Source of the DNA: Hormiphora californensis | Taxonomy: Eukaryota > Ctenophora > Tentaculata > Cydippida > Pleurobrachiidae | Assembly (NCBI GenBank): GCA_020137815.1 | Contig: CM035354.1 | Location: 4,482,796-4,546,795, forward strand | Length of the DNA: 64,000 nucleotides | Direction: 5' to 3' | In this document: in pieces, positions 1-38,291 of the stretch | Layout of the letters: each line of letters begins with the position of its first letter | Position numbering within the stretch: position 1 is the first letter of the stretch | Made by a program: the position numbers and the translations under genes | Notes under the pieces: model-generated | The model's input: the letters and a program-made list of their open reading frames with translations, nothing else | Told to the model about the DNA's origin: nothing | The model's database searches: none

Positions 1-25592
<25,592 letters not shown>

Positions 25593-25692
25593 CGTGTGTG
25601 CATTACAAAGCGGGATCTGATATATCTTTCTAGCTAAATTGGGAGAGGGAAGTTGGTTAGCGATATGTTAACACGTGTTTTTAGGGGTTGTT

Positions 25693-26060
25693 CAGTAACC
25701 AAAGAGAAGGTCCCACCCCAAACGGCTCTTTTTGGAAAAGAAAGGGGGGGGAAAAAAAAGGGGGGAAAAGGGAAAAAAGGGGAAGGAAAGGGAAAAAAGG
25801 GGGGGGGGTTGGGGAAGAAAAAAGGGAAAAAAATGGGTTTTTTTTTAAAAACCTTAAAAACCCAAAAGGGAAAATAAAAGGGGGCAAAATTTTTTTAAAA
25901 TACCAAAACCCCCCCCTTTTTCCCCCCGGGGGATAGTACATTGAGTTATCATTAACGAAAACCGACAAGTCAATCTTAAAAATGGCGCCAAAAAGCCAAT
26001 TCACGGAGATCCTAATTTGGTTAAGGCCCAAAAAAGGGCCGAGTTTGGGGCAAGAGAAAC
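25693..26060. other. Homopolymer-inflated stretch, probable low-quality assembly
   Basis: Runs of A, G, T and C of 3-10 bases follow one another almost without interruption (AAAGGGGGGGGAAAAAAAA type), unlike any flanking sequence. This is the look of poor base calls rather than a biological repeat. The open frames through it (Gly/Lys- or Phe/Pro-rich) are not genes. Confidence 0.6.
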
Positions 26061-26660
26061 CAGAGAGGAAGAAGGGAGACGGGTGAGAGAGCCCCTTTTC
26101 CTAAAGCCGGAGAGGAGAGAGCGGAGAAGGAGGGAGAAAGAGAGGGGAGGGAAGGAGACGGAGAGAGAAGAGGAGAGAAGAGAGAAGAACTAGAGGAGAA
26201 TCACACATCCACATTCTAACCATTCTCCCATTTCCTCCATTTTCATATCCTAGTTGGAATTTAAGTAACACCATGACATGCAATACGTCATCTCAATCAC
26301 AAATTATCACGTGACCAGAAAGAAAGGGGAGTTGTTGGGTATTATATATGTTGCTAGTTAGAGAAATGTTGCCAGAGACCATGTGAAAACAAAGGGAGGT
26401 TGGAAAGTTTCCCTGGCTATAAGGTTACAAGAGGGCAACAACTGAAAAACAGTTGGTTGCAAAGAACTGTTGTGATGTTCTAGCCCGAAGCACGGAGATA
26501 GAGAGCTAGAGGGTCGAACATTGAACAAGGCAAAAGAACTGTGTGGCTGGCGGTGGCAAAGGTTCTTTGTGTCATTAAACGGTAACTGCAGTAGCAGCGT
26601 CATGAGACCCGGGGTAAATTACCCAACACAACCTGTGGTAGACACACCATTCTGTGGCCC

Positions 26661-26734
<74 letters not shown>

Positions 26735-26906
26735 CACTCTCACTCTCTCTATCTCTCTCTGCCCCCCTCAATCCTTCCCGGTCCGAGGGGGTCAGTTGAT
26801 GCGTCTTTGCACTGAAAGTCACGATCTTGACATCATGAGGTGGGAAACAGGGATGGTCAGAGAGAAAGGGAGAGAGAGAGAAAAAGACAGAGGAAGAGAG
26901 AGTGAA

Positions 26907-26954
<48 letters not shown>

Positions 26955-28141
26955 AGAGTAAATAGGGATAGAGAGAGAGGTAGAGAAAGGCATAAAGCGA
27001 TAGAGATCGGGATTGAAGGGGCGAGACAATATCTTATCGACACTTCAATAAACCAGCAAGAAAAGGGAAGATATGATTGAATATTGCAAAAACATCACGT
27101 GGAAGTATCAATAGTGGACAGGTACTACAAAATTGGATAAGCTCTGATGACAACTCTGTGAAATATTTTGAAAATTAGGAGCAAACGAAAAGCTGAATAT
27201 ATTGATTAAAGTGAAATTATATATTGTCTAGCTAGCATAATTATGACGTCACGAAGACACGACCACTCCTCGTCCTCACTCCTCTAACCGTTATATAACG
27301 GGACTATAACACAGCTAAAAGTTCACTGCCTAGCTCTACATGTCTCCGTTTAGAACTACTACTGCTCTTCCTCGGTGATATCATCATCATATGAACTATC
27401 TCTCCCCTCAGCCAATGGAATTCGTGGAAGGCTCGCTCACGTGATCACGTGGAAGCTTTTGGTACCAGTGTTCGAATGTTACAGTGTTTTTAGTGTACTG
27501 CATATGAGGAGAGGGGACAGTGGTCAGGTGACTGCTTGTCACACGTCACGTGGTATGAAATACTGCAACGTGATTGGTGGAGAGGCAGATCACAAGAAGA
27601 GAGTGTGAACTAGGAGAGGGGGGAATTTGTATCAAAGTTCACAGATCTCTCTAAATAGACACATCAGCAGATGGAGAGTCATGATCAGTTGTAACAATTC
27701 CCATTAGCTTTAAAAACAGCACGTGACTGGAAACTGGAAACATTTCTAATCAGAGCCGATCCGGTTCTAAACTAAACACAGACACCATAACACGCGTCAT
27801 ATAGCTCTCTGTAATGTCCCCCAAAATGTCTCTCCCGTTCTCTCTCGTTTGAGTGTGTGTGACCCTTTTGGGGCTTCCGGGGGGTACGAGCTAGAGAGAC
27901 AATTTCCCCAGAGCACACTTGTGACAGAAGTAGGACAAACACACGAAGCAAGCGTGATGAAAGGAGAGAGAGAGGGAGGGCCAATTACCGGTAACTTATA
28001 GGCAGGCCATTGAGCAGTGGGGAAAAAGAGACGGCAGTAGTGTGACAATATCTATCTCTTAACAAAGAGAGTCTGAGAGGTAAGTGCAGTAGATAGTAGC
28101 ATCGTGCAGTGCTGCTGTCTTTCCTGGTTTCTCTTGTATCA

Positions 28142-28221
28142 CATACCAGATAGAGGACTACAGAGAGAAGGAAAGATAGAGCTCTATCTTTCCTTCTCTC
28201 TGTAGTCCTCTATCTGGTATG
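28142..28221. repeat. 80-bp perfect palindrome without a spacer
   Basis: Arms of 40 bp (28142-28181 and 28182-28221) are exact reverse complements meeting at GAGCTC. The arms are purine-rich on one side (CAGAGAGAAGGAAAGATAGAG type). No target-site duplication is visible. Confidence 0.95.
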
Positions 28222-30254
28222 GTCTTTATAAAGGGGGGGGGTTCTATAAAGTTCCCAGCAAACTCTGGTGTGTCTACAACACAGCACATTGTCTTGCAGC
28301 AGCTGCATGGGGGTGGAACGGAAGTGTACTAATAGAAATAACGTAAGAACTACCACGGCACACAGTGTGACGACACTACTACTACAAGGCTACAGACAGC
28401 AGCAGCGCAACGAGGAAGTGCTGTCTGCAGTGCATGGTATGACAGCCAATCATGCACGTACCATGGCTCACAATATTGGGCATTCAAACTACTTTAGAGA
28501 CTCTTTAGACAAACACAATAGATACTGAGTATTCAACTAAAACTTTAGAGTTTATAGACTCATTGTAGACTATTTGCAGTGGGTAGACGGTTGCATGTGT
28601 ACCTGTTAAATGTGAGACAGCACCCACACATGGTGTAAGGAGGATGTAGGTCACGTTATTGTATGTTTTGGGTAATGGCTCATCACATACACAAACAATG
28701 ATGGAGAGAGAGAGAATGGTAGAGACTGGGTGAGAAAAAAGATAGAGAGAGAGGGGGAAGAAATACAGGTGAGTGCAGATAGGGTGAGAGATAGATAAAA
28801 ATAGTGGTCAGAGATCGAAAGTGCAGACACGCACATGTTCTATTATAACAGTAGGCGCGACCTAAAACTATCAATATGTTGACAGAGAGAGAGGATGTCT
28901 CTCTCACAGCTGCACTGAAAGATCTAGAGGGAGAAGAGAGAGAGGTAAAGATAGAGAATCCTCTCGGATATATATTTGTCACGTGAGAGAGCATGCACAC
29001 TCACACAACAACACGCCGCGGAGAAGCCCGGTAAAAGAGATCTTATCACTTGGGTGACACCAAGACGAAGCAGATTCGATGCTCACATAGCCGGCCCCAA
29101 ACATCTCCCTCTCTCTCTCTCTTGTTTCTCTCTGTCTCCCTGTTTCTCCTACAATATCCCTCTCTTTATCACCGGTTTTACTAAAAAGGCGTGGACGGCA
29201 AACTCCGCACCTTCACACCTTATTAGAACATGGCAACCCCCTCCGGCAACCAGCCCTCATCACTGCAGCAGCAGTCACGGTTGGAAGCTTTCAGCAATAT
29301 CATGGGGAAATAAAGCGGAAATGCTATCAAAGGATCAACTGTTAAACTGCACAAGAAAGCTGAAAGATACAGGAAAGGAAGATACCCAAAAAGATTACTG
29401 AGAATTACTAGAAGTTTGTTTTGATAGCAAGTGCACTTTGCGGGCTGTAGTTTGTAATCCATCGGTCGATTTATGGTAAAAGAGTATTAAAGTGTGTGCA
29501 ATGCTTTCCCCTACCTGGTACCGCTCATAACTGATAGACAGAGAGGAGGGAGAAAGAGATAGAGAGACACTCGAGGGAGAGAGAGAATTTAGAGAATTTA
29601 GAGACAGAGAGAGAGAGAGAGAGAAAATCAGAACTTTAGGGGTTTCCCTCTCTTCCCCATGCATTATCACGTGTGCACAGATATGTTTCCCAAGTCCTTC
29701 AAATCATTAACAAAAATTAACACCAAGCTGTCCTGGTGGGGCATTTTTCCTGTCAGACATAGCATGTCTCGCAGCGCTGGAATCAATTAGGAGCGGCTGA
29801 TTAATGTGGGATAGAATGTGTGTCACGGAAACAGAGAGAGAGAATCGTTACAGTAGCCCTTGTTGTAGCTTGTTCTAGAAGGAACTTTAAAAAAGGAGGA
29901 GGATAACACTAAGCACCACAGTATATTGTATGCAACAAGGAAATGAGGGCTATGAGATTGTAGGGCTTGTCGGGGGAAAACAAAGAGAGAGACAATATAT
30001 AATCCTTTTGGCGGTTATGATAATGTGTTTGCATAAAAATCTGTCACAAAGTTGCAAATGTCGTTTTTAGGGATAATAGAGCATCAAAATGAGGAGGGGG
30101 AAATCATATTATAGATACGAGTTGTGGCAACATTGTATATCTCTTACACACACAGCTTACAATAAAGGACAAGTCGTGACCGAGAGATCCTTTCCTACTT
30201 ACAGCAGCCAGCTTCTCTTACTGACAGGGAGAGAGAGATATAGTGTGAAAGAAT

Positions 30255-30294
<40 letters not shown>

Positions 30295-31679
30295 ATGTGA
30301 AATAATGGGAGAGTGAGAGAGAGATAATGTGAAATAATGAAAGGGAGAGAGAGTGAGAAAGGGAGAACTAAAGAAACACAGCTCTGTCAGAAACGTGGAG
30401 ACCGAGAGAAGAACGGAAGGGGACATGACAAATGCGTTGGAATGTACCAAGTAGAAAAGCGAGAGGGGGGATAAAGGGGCCTGGATATGCGGGGAGACCT
30501 GCGTTCTATCAGGAGCAGCAGCAATAGCATGGTACAGAGTGGTTCTTATATATATGCGGGAGGGAGGGAGGTGGCCCTGTCCACTTGTTATCAGGAGGTC
30601 CCACGGTGTCCCCTCTGTCCAAGGAAGGGAGGGGGTTCCCACCTTTGCTAAAACAATGCAGCTCCAGGAAGCACGTCAATACGTGTGTGTGCGGGTAAAG
30701 CTTGTGCCTCACTCGCCGCTCACAGAGTGTTACACACAACGCAACTATTTTGAATACATTATTCATTGGCGTGAGAAATGAGAACTGAATATATACGCCG
30801 CGAATAAAAAGTTGGGAAAAGTTGTGCTGGCTGAATTTTGATATTTTATCATATTATTTCCCTGGGCCTGTCAACAGAGGAATTACCAGAGGGGCGCCTG
30901 GTCCTCTTGGCACGACAGCAATCAAGAGAAGTGTTTATCGGCCTGGTACGGCATTCCTCCTCAAATAAAAAGGACGCGTTCAGTGTCAAGTGTGGTGACA
31001 GGAAACAGAAACACAAGTCATGAGGCAAAACTGTTCGTGTCACCACTTTTCAAAACACTTTGCAATGGGTTGAAGCTAGCAATCAAGAAACTTGGCAATC
31101 GTATCTGTATTCTGTAAGCAATAAGCCCCCTTTTCCCGATAATTTATGGTACCCGGGAAGGATCTTTGCCCCAAGGTCGGAGTTTTATGGAGAGCAGTTA
31201 ATTTAGTTGCTTTTATGTTTTACGTTGATTTAGCATTAAGATATTAAAAGGAAGCCTCGGCAACGGCTGGTTATGAGTTAATTAACCAGTTAATCATTAA
31301 TGGCCACTTGTCTCGTATCGACCAAAGGGCAGAGACTGAAAATCAAAAACGAAAAACAGACAAACTTTGATCCGGTAAAACTTTTAAAATGGTGATTTTT
31401 TTACTCGGTATGGAGATGCTTATTGCGCGTATGAATGTAACGCGCAAAGAAATAATTGTTTACGCTGCATTATCACGCGCAGTTTGAAAAGTCTCAAATA
31501 AATTTCGTCTGTGAATTTCGTTTTCTTTCTTTTTTAGAGATTTTTCTCCTTTTTTTTTTCTTTGTTTCAGGAGGTAATCGATCTCCGTTCTGCTATTTAG
31601 ACAGTTTAATACACACTCTAGACAGGACGTATCTCACACAAATCACTTCCAGATTGTAGGTAGCATCTGAGGATGTGTT

Positions 31680-33369
31680 ATGGCAAATTTGAGCTATGAA
31701 AGTCATTCGCCTTTATCACTGAGCTTACAGAGAAGTCTTTTGGGTGGACGGTACACGGATTTGAAACGACTTGGTGGGACCAGTAGTGTAGTTTTCTCAG
31801 CTGTTGATGCTCTCTCGAAACATAGGTTGGTAGATCCATTCATACTTTTAATTCTCGCTCCATAACCAGTTGGATTAACACCCTTTTTCATTCCGCAGGG
31901 TTGTCATTAAAAAGTTGACAACGCTTACAGAACAACAATGCCGCTCAGCCCTTCGTGAAATAAGGATAATTAGACATCTGCAACATGACAATATCGTTGA
32001 TATGTACGAGATATTGGGTCTGGTGGATCGGGATAATACAAGTGATCTCCTTGCTGTTTATCTGATACTCGAACACTGTGATACTGACCTGCATTTTGTG
32101 TTACGGAACCAAACCCTGGATACTGATCATGTGAAATTGTTCTCTTACCAGCTCCTCAAAGCATCAAAATATATACACTCATCTAACGTGGTGCATAGGG
32201 ATTTGAAACCTAGTAATATTCTGATAAATCTGGATAAGGGGGAACTGAAGATATGTGATTTTGGGAGTGCAAGAATGTTGGATCCAAACTACGATCACTC
32301 AGGATATCTTACTGGAGGAAAGGGGTGAGTTTAAAGAGAAGTTTTTAATCAGTCAAACCTAACATCCGTTATTTCGATACCATCCACAGCAACTTTTAAC
32401 ACAGGACGTCCATTTTCAGGACGTTATGGTACCGTGCTCCAGAGTGTATAATAACGCCACAACAATACAATAGACGGTGTGATATATGGTCGATAGGATG
32501 CGTTATCGGTGAAATGATACTCGGTTAGTCATGATTTGTAGAAGTCAACAAAGTAAATAAATTGTACCCCCAAGAGTTTGTAATATTTGTGACAATTAGA
32601 GTTGCGTCTAAATCCACTGTTCTCCCCTACCAGGAAAGCCCCTATTCCCGGGTAAATTCCAACACGAGCAACTGTTATTAATAGCGGAGGGAGTGTGTAC
32701 TAGCAACAGTGTCTTCTCCCATGAGCGGGTCATGGTGGAGCTGACACGTGACCCCAGTTACACAGAGAAACCTGTCCACCCGCTGAGTGACCGGTTACCG
32801 GGGAAACAATACCAGTCAGCCCTCAATCTCTTGGAGAAGATGATCAAATTCAACCCCCGGGAAAGGGTGACAAGTGAACAGGCTCTGGCTGATCCTTACT
32901 TTGATGTGTACTCCTATCCAGAGGTGGGTGTTGTATGTTTTTAGCACATCACGTCATTCCGCCCCAGCCTCTATTATTATCAATCCACGCCACCATCCTG
33001 AGGTGGTTGTTGTATTGATACTTGATAGTATGTAGGATGAACTCAAGCTTGTTATTCATACGATTGGACGGGTGATCTAGGTTACCAACAATATATATCG
33101 CTAATATGATCGACATATTATATCGATATTGGATATATGTTATATGCAACAGGAGAGATAGATAGAGAGGGAAAGAGAGGGAGTGAGAGAGGGAGAAAGA
33201 AACCTGTCATGAGTCCTGTGATCCTCGTAACATATCATTATCCTATAACCCTGTCTCTAAACATATATAATGTGGTCATTCTCTTCAGGACGAGCCAATA
33301 GACAAGTACCCGTTCCAAATTGAAAGTTATGTGGACGACTTTATGAACGATATCAAGGTAACTCATTGA
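31680..33369 (+). CDS. ERK3/ERK4-like atypical MAP kinase
   Basis: Protein serine/threonine kinase with exons 31680-31825, 31899-32324, 32420-32523, 32634-32923 and 33289-33357, all in phase. Motifs: glycine loop GGTSSVVFSAVD, lysine in VVIKKL, HRDLKPSNILIN, DFG in ICDFGSAR, and WYRAPE. The segment after the kinase core, FDVYSYPEDEP and IDKYPFQIESYVDD, matches the ERK3/ERK4 (MAPK6/MAPK4) extension, which is the main reason for the call. The activation loop reads GYLTGGKG in place of the TEY of classical MAPKs or the SEG of vertebrate ERK3. It keeps APE, where vertebrate ERK3/4 have SPR. After 33357 either an intron begins (GTAACT) or translation reads VTH and stops at 33369. The long C-terminal tail typical of the family was not found. 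Confidence 0.85.
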
Positions 33370-34060
33370 TACATTATGTGACAGTGTACTATAATGTATT
33401 AGTTGGTTACGACAGATAAACTGACAGTCTGACAGTGGTGAGTGGACAACAGACAGACAGAAAGTTTGGCTCCATGAACCACGTCACCAACAGTAAAAAG
33501 AGAGAGACACATAATAATGTGGTATCTGTATTTGTACGTACCGTGAGACAATACAGTAATAATTGAGTTTTAGGTATTGTACACACACACACAAACACAC
33601 TATACAAGGAAGGCGTGTCACACACACACGCACACACACAGACATTTAGTTCCTAAGTGTTATCCCCTTATAATACACAGTACAACTCCCACATTCTCAA
33701 CACTATTTATTATATGCTCTGTATAATACCAGTCTGTGCTAAAACAGTTGAGGGTACATACTACATGTAGTTACAACTACATTCTCAAGTTGTGTTAATA
33801 CCATTCATGATCTACATTCTAACTGTATTCCCTAAACTTTTATCAACTCTCATCTATTACCATAATCTTTGTATGAGTTTCGTAATTCGTGTGCTGAATC
33901 TTTAGTTACTCATCAGTGTTCAGTAAGTATTAGTAGGGCCACCAGCGATGTGATTAGAGAAGGAACTGTAGTAATCGTTTTATCAAATCTAGAATATTAT
34001 GTTAAACTCCCAAGCTAATTCTTAGACTGATAAGAGTTACAAGCTGCTAGTTTCTCTCAC

Positions 34061-34742
34061 GTTAAAGTAAGAGTGGTGCGCCGTGTTTTCACACAAAACT
34101 TAGTGGATGAACGGGGAGTACCACCAGGACCATTGGTACGGTATCGAAAATTTCCAATTCTGTCTCGTTCATTAGTTATGACGTAATATGTTCATTATTT
34201 CAACTTTCATAAAATTGCTCTACAGAAAAATCTGTGCATTGTGGATTGAAATGGATGCTCGCATCGTGTTCAGCGTCAAAAAATAGTCGGGGTACCAAAT
34301 TTTGGTGTCTCTACCTTGTCTATGACGCGAGATATCGACAATTATCAAAAACGACCAAAATAGGTGAGAGAGAGAGATTGTTACTTTTGGGTGCTAGTTG
34401 TTTGTGCGCGCCACCCAAAAGTAACAAACTCTCTTTCTCTCACTTTGGTCGTTTTTTATATTTGTCAATATCTCGCGTCACAGACAAGGTAGAGACACCA
34501 AAATTTGGTACCCCGACTATTTTTTGACGCTGAACACGATGCGAGCATCCATTTCAATCCACAATGCACAGATTTTTCTGTAGAGCAATTTTATGAAAGT
34601 TGAAATAATGAACATATTACGTCATAACTAATGAACGAGACAGAATTGGAAATTTTCGATACCATACCAATGGTCCTGGTGGTACTCCCCGTTCATCCAC
34701 TAAGTTTTGTGAGAAAACACGGCGCGCCACTCTTACTTTAAC
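34061..34742. mobile_element. Long foldback MITE (about 333-bp inverted arms)
   Basis: The left arm 34061-34393 is repeated in reverse complement at 34412-34742 with only a few mismatches, around an 18-bp loop. Terminal sequence is GTTAAAGTAAGAGTGG. The innermost part, GTTACTTTTGGGTG/CACCCAAAAGTAAC, is perfect. There is no coding capacity, and no clear target-site duplication at the ends. It is probably a non-autonomous DNA transposon; transcribed, it would form a long hairpin RNA. Confidence 0.85.
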
Positions 34743-35083
34743 TCTTTTATTTCCTTTCCTCGCGTCTAACTTTACTTGGTAATCTGTTTGTTTCCATTTA
34801 AAGTTCTGCTCCATCAGATTACTAAGCCTGATACGAATAGTTCCACCGCTACACATTTTAATTAGCAGATGCAGTAGCAGGGGCTGCAAATTGGCAATCT
34901 GCACTGATGCATTGAGAGCGATTTTAACTATCGAGGTGCTTTTAAATTACTCTGACCTTCTTTACCTGCATTTTGTTTCCCTCTCTCTTTCTTTCCTTCT
35001 CTTCCTCTCTCTCCCTCCCCCTCTCTTTCTCCTTCTCTTCTTCTCCCTCCCTCTCTCTCCTCCCATTCCCTACTATACTGATT

Positions 35084-35115
<32 letters not shown>

Positions 35116-35157
35116 CTTGCCAGGCATGCTCCTTAGAAGTACACACGCAGTGAGAGA

Positions 35158-35213
<56 letters not shown>

Positions 35214-35396
35214 GGATGTTCTAGAAGGAATACAATTAGGTATCCAAATTGTGTGTCATGCATTACATTACAGCGTAGTAGCTCATTCGCTTAGGACGTG
35301 CCGCGGAGGATGGTGAATTGTATTTTCTCTTCATCTCTTGTATTCCTCTCCCTGACTTTCCTCTGAGTTAGTATCCTTCTCTCTACCCCTCACATG

Positions 35397-35398
<2 letters not shown>

Positions 35399-35478
<80 letters not shown>
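35399..35478. repeat. (CT)n microsatellite
   Basis: An uninterrupted CT tract of about 80 bp. A (GA)n tract lies at 35154-35211. Confidence 0.98.
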
Positions 35479-35480
<2 letters not shown>

Positions 35481-35772
35481 TCTCATATACATTCTCTCTG
35501 CTGCTTCTTTAACTGCACTGACTGCTTTCATTATTCTAGAGAGACCTGTATATCCTTCCTTTCCTTCTCGCTCCTTCCATTGCCGGCTGTAACTGCCTCA
35601 TTGCTTAGATATTAGTTCCTTTCATTTTGTGTAGCTTGCAGTAGCTGTTGTCCTTCCTCGTAGCCTTCTCCTTGCAATATTAAGCTATGCATTATATGTA
35701 CTCATATAATAAATAATAATGTAGTAATGTAATTCAATATCCCCCGTTCTAATGCCCCACTTCCTCCCTAGC

Positions 35773-38291
35773 ATGGCTAGTTCGGGTGTAGCCATCCTGA
35801 CCTCTGGTGGGGATGCCCCTGGAATGAATGCTGCAGTCCGGGCAGTTATCCGGTACCTGGCCCACGAGAGGGTCCCTGTGTTTGCTATCCAGGAGGGTTA
35901 CTCAGGGTTATGCTCTGATAACATTGTTCCCATGGAGTGGTTTGATGTTATGGGCATCCTCAGTCGGGGTGGCACTAAGATCGGGACGGCCCGGTGTGCA
36001 GAGTTCAAGGAGAGAGCCGGGAGGAAGGATGCCGCGAGGAATCTTATCAGGAGAAGGATTAATAGTCTCATTGTGATTGGTGGGGATGGCAGCCTGACTG
36101 GAGCGAGTATTTTCCGGACAGAGTGGGCGGAGTTTGTGAAGGAGCTTCAGGAGGAGGGGAAGGTGGGTGATGAAGATGTCAAGTACTGCTCCCATTTGAA
36201 TATTATTGGAATGGTTGGGTCAATTGATAACGATCTGTGTGGTACTGACATGACTATTGGAACTGACTCCGCTCTGCATCGCATCGTTGATGCTATCGAT
36301 TGTCTGGCCAGTACTGCAGCATCCCACATGAGGACCTTTATCATTGAGGTTATGGGTCGGCATTGTGGTTACCTGGCCCTCATCTCCGCCCTGGCTGCCC
36401 CCTGTGACTGGGTATTTGTACCGGAGTGTCCCCCAGTACCCGGCTGGGAGGGAGATCTGGTGAATCAGATGCAGGGAAGCAACACCAAGAGGTTCAAACT
36501 GGTCATCATAGCAGAGGGGGCTGTGGATAGGGAGGGTAATGCCATTAAAGCTGATTACGTCAAGAAAGTGTTGAGTGATGCGGGTGAGGATGTTAGGGTG
36601 ACGGTCCTGGGTCATGTCCAGAGAGGAGGTCAGCCCACCGCGTTCGATAGGATCCTGGGATCCAGACTGGGATGTGAGGCTGCAAAACACGCTGTAGAGG
36701 GTCTCACTAAGAGATATCACCGTGTATTGTGAGTCTAAAGAATAATGAGATTATTAAGCTGCCCCTGATGGAGGCTATAGAGAAGACCCTTAGTGTGAAG
36801 GAGCTATTCAGGTCCAAACAGTGGGACAAGGCTCAGGAGTTGAGAGGATCTAGGTTTAGTAAGAAGATAGCGATATGTAGGATGATGGCGGTGTCAGAGA
36901 TTAAACCTCACGAGACTCATAGAACGGTGGGTGTGTTGTGTATTGGGGCACCCGCTCCTGGAATGAATAGTGGAATCAGGGCACTGGTGAAGATAGCCGC
37001 CTTCCATGGTGATACCGTTAAAGTGTTTTATGAAGGAGTACACGGCCTGATCTCTGGGAATTGTAAAGTCGTCACTCCAGCGGAGTGTGAGGTGTGGGGT
37101 ATGATCGGTGGCTGTGCTATTGGGGCATCAAGGAAAACTATCACGGATGAGAACATTGGATTTGTGATGGAACAGCTCAAAACCCTGGATGCCTTGGTAA
37201 TTTTGGGTGGGTTTGAGGCCATCTTCTCCTCCCTTACCCTGGCTAAAGTTGCTCCTCTGCCCATCTACATTATCCCGGCTACCATTAGCAATAACGTCCC
37301 GGGTTCCGATTTCTCTCTTGGTTGTGATACCGGACTAAACTCGATTGTACGAGCTGTTGATAGCATCAAGCAGAGTGCCGCCTCCACTCGGAAACGGGTG
37401 TTTATATTGGAGCTGATGGGCGGGAATTGTGGGTATCTGACTGTCATGAGTGGAATAGCGTGTGGGGCTGATGCCGTGTACATTCCTGAGAACCAGGTGA
37501 AGATCGACGAGCTCCAGGCTGATGCTTCAAAGGTCATTGATAAAATGGAACGAGGTAAGAATGGGAGACAGAGGGAGAAAGAGAATGAAAGAGAGAGAGA
37601 GAAAGAGAAAGGGAGAGAGCGAGAGGGAGACAGAGAGAGAAATAAGAGAGAGAACTGAGAGAGAAAATACTTTTGATTTTGCTCTAATACACCAGGTGTT
37701 CACCACCCCCCTAATCTTCCCTCCCAGGTGTTCACAGAGGTATTATAATGCGTAACGAGTACAGTTCCCCAAACTACAAGAACGACTTTGTGGCTGCCCT
37801 CTATGCCGAGGAAGGGGCTGGGAAGTATGTGGTCCGGGACAATATTCTGGGTCACATCCAGCAAGGCTACTCTCCATCTCCTTTTGATAGGTGTATGGCA
37901 GCACAGTTCGCTAGCAAGGTATAATTCCACATCGCTGTAATTACTGCAGTGTTCTGATTTGTGTCGATTGTGCCATGATTCACCACTGGCCCGGGAGTTG
38001 TTATATGAGATCTAGACCCCTCTAACCCATCTCCCTCACTAGGTGTACCGGAATCTAGAGAAGAGACTAGTACAGGAGAGCTTCACGTCAGAGGACGTGG
38101 TAGTAGTTGGTGTAATCGGCTCTAACACCCTCTTTACCCCCGTTACCAAACTGGAAATGAACAAAGAACTGCGTGTCCCAACCAAGTCAAGTCTGAGATG
38201 GCTAGAGTTGAAACCTCTAATTCCCATATTGTCCCTACCACCCCCTATTGTTAAACCCATAGTGGGCCAGGGAGAGAAAATTGAAGATTAG
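35773..38291 (+). CDS. ATP-dependent 6-phosphofructokinase, animal two-lobed type (one apparent frameshift)
   Basis: Catalyses the committed step of glycolysis, fructose 6-phosphate to fructose 1,6-bisphosphate, in the cytosol. Exons 35773-37554, 37728-37918 and 38043-38291 give about 740 residues, close to the usual 780. The N-terminal catalytic half has GGDAPGMNAAVRA, GGDGSLTGA, GSIDNDLCGTDMTIGTDSAL, MGRHCGYLAL and GHVQRGG. The C-terminal regulatory half begins near 36740 (KLPLMEAIEK) and has GAPAPGMNSGIRAL, LGGFEAI, ISNNVPGSD, ELMGGNCGYL and LGHIQQGYSPSPFDR. It lacks the catalytic Asp, as in other animals. The frame changes at about 36705-36715; one extra G would join LTK to EISPCIVSLKNN. 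A start at 35752 is also open, but the ATG at 35773 follows a splice-acceptor-like TAG and fits the family start. Confidence 0.92.

Larger units (their letters stand above)
25593..31679. other. Intergenic region between plexin and the kinase
   Basis: No conserved protein is recognised in these 6 kb. The right side of 25593-25690 may contain the plexin promoter. 25693-26060 is homopolymer-distorted. (CT)n/(GA)n tracts lie at 26665-26732, 26903-26948 and 30254-30290. A full CRE site (TGACGTCA, 27244-27251) and two CACGTG E-boxes near 27436-27449 suggest a regulatory region, but no transcript can be named. 28142-28221 is a perfect palindrome. 31080-31679 is AT-rich and probably includes the kinase promoter. 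Confidence 0.5.
33370..35772. other. Intergenic region between kinase and phosphofructokinase
   Basis: Holds the 682-bp foldback element (34061-34742), a (CA)n tract at about 35087-35114, and GA/CT tracts at 35154-35211 and 35399-35478. No further kinase exon could be identified at 33370-34060, which is AT-rich. The stretch just before 35773 ends in TTCCTCCCTAG, so a 5' UTR intron of the next gene may end there. Confidence 0.5.

Noticed and set aside
28976-29401. 141-codon plus-strand frame
   Set aside because: Its centre is a CTCTCT-rich stretch, and neither end matches a family or shows codon bias.
37024-37038. Copy of the TTTTATGAAGGAGTA motif in phosphofructokinase as a repeat insertion
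   Set aside because: It encodes FYEG, a conserved position of the enzyme, so it is more likely a chance match.
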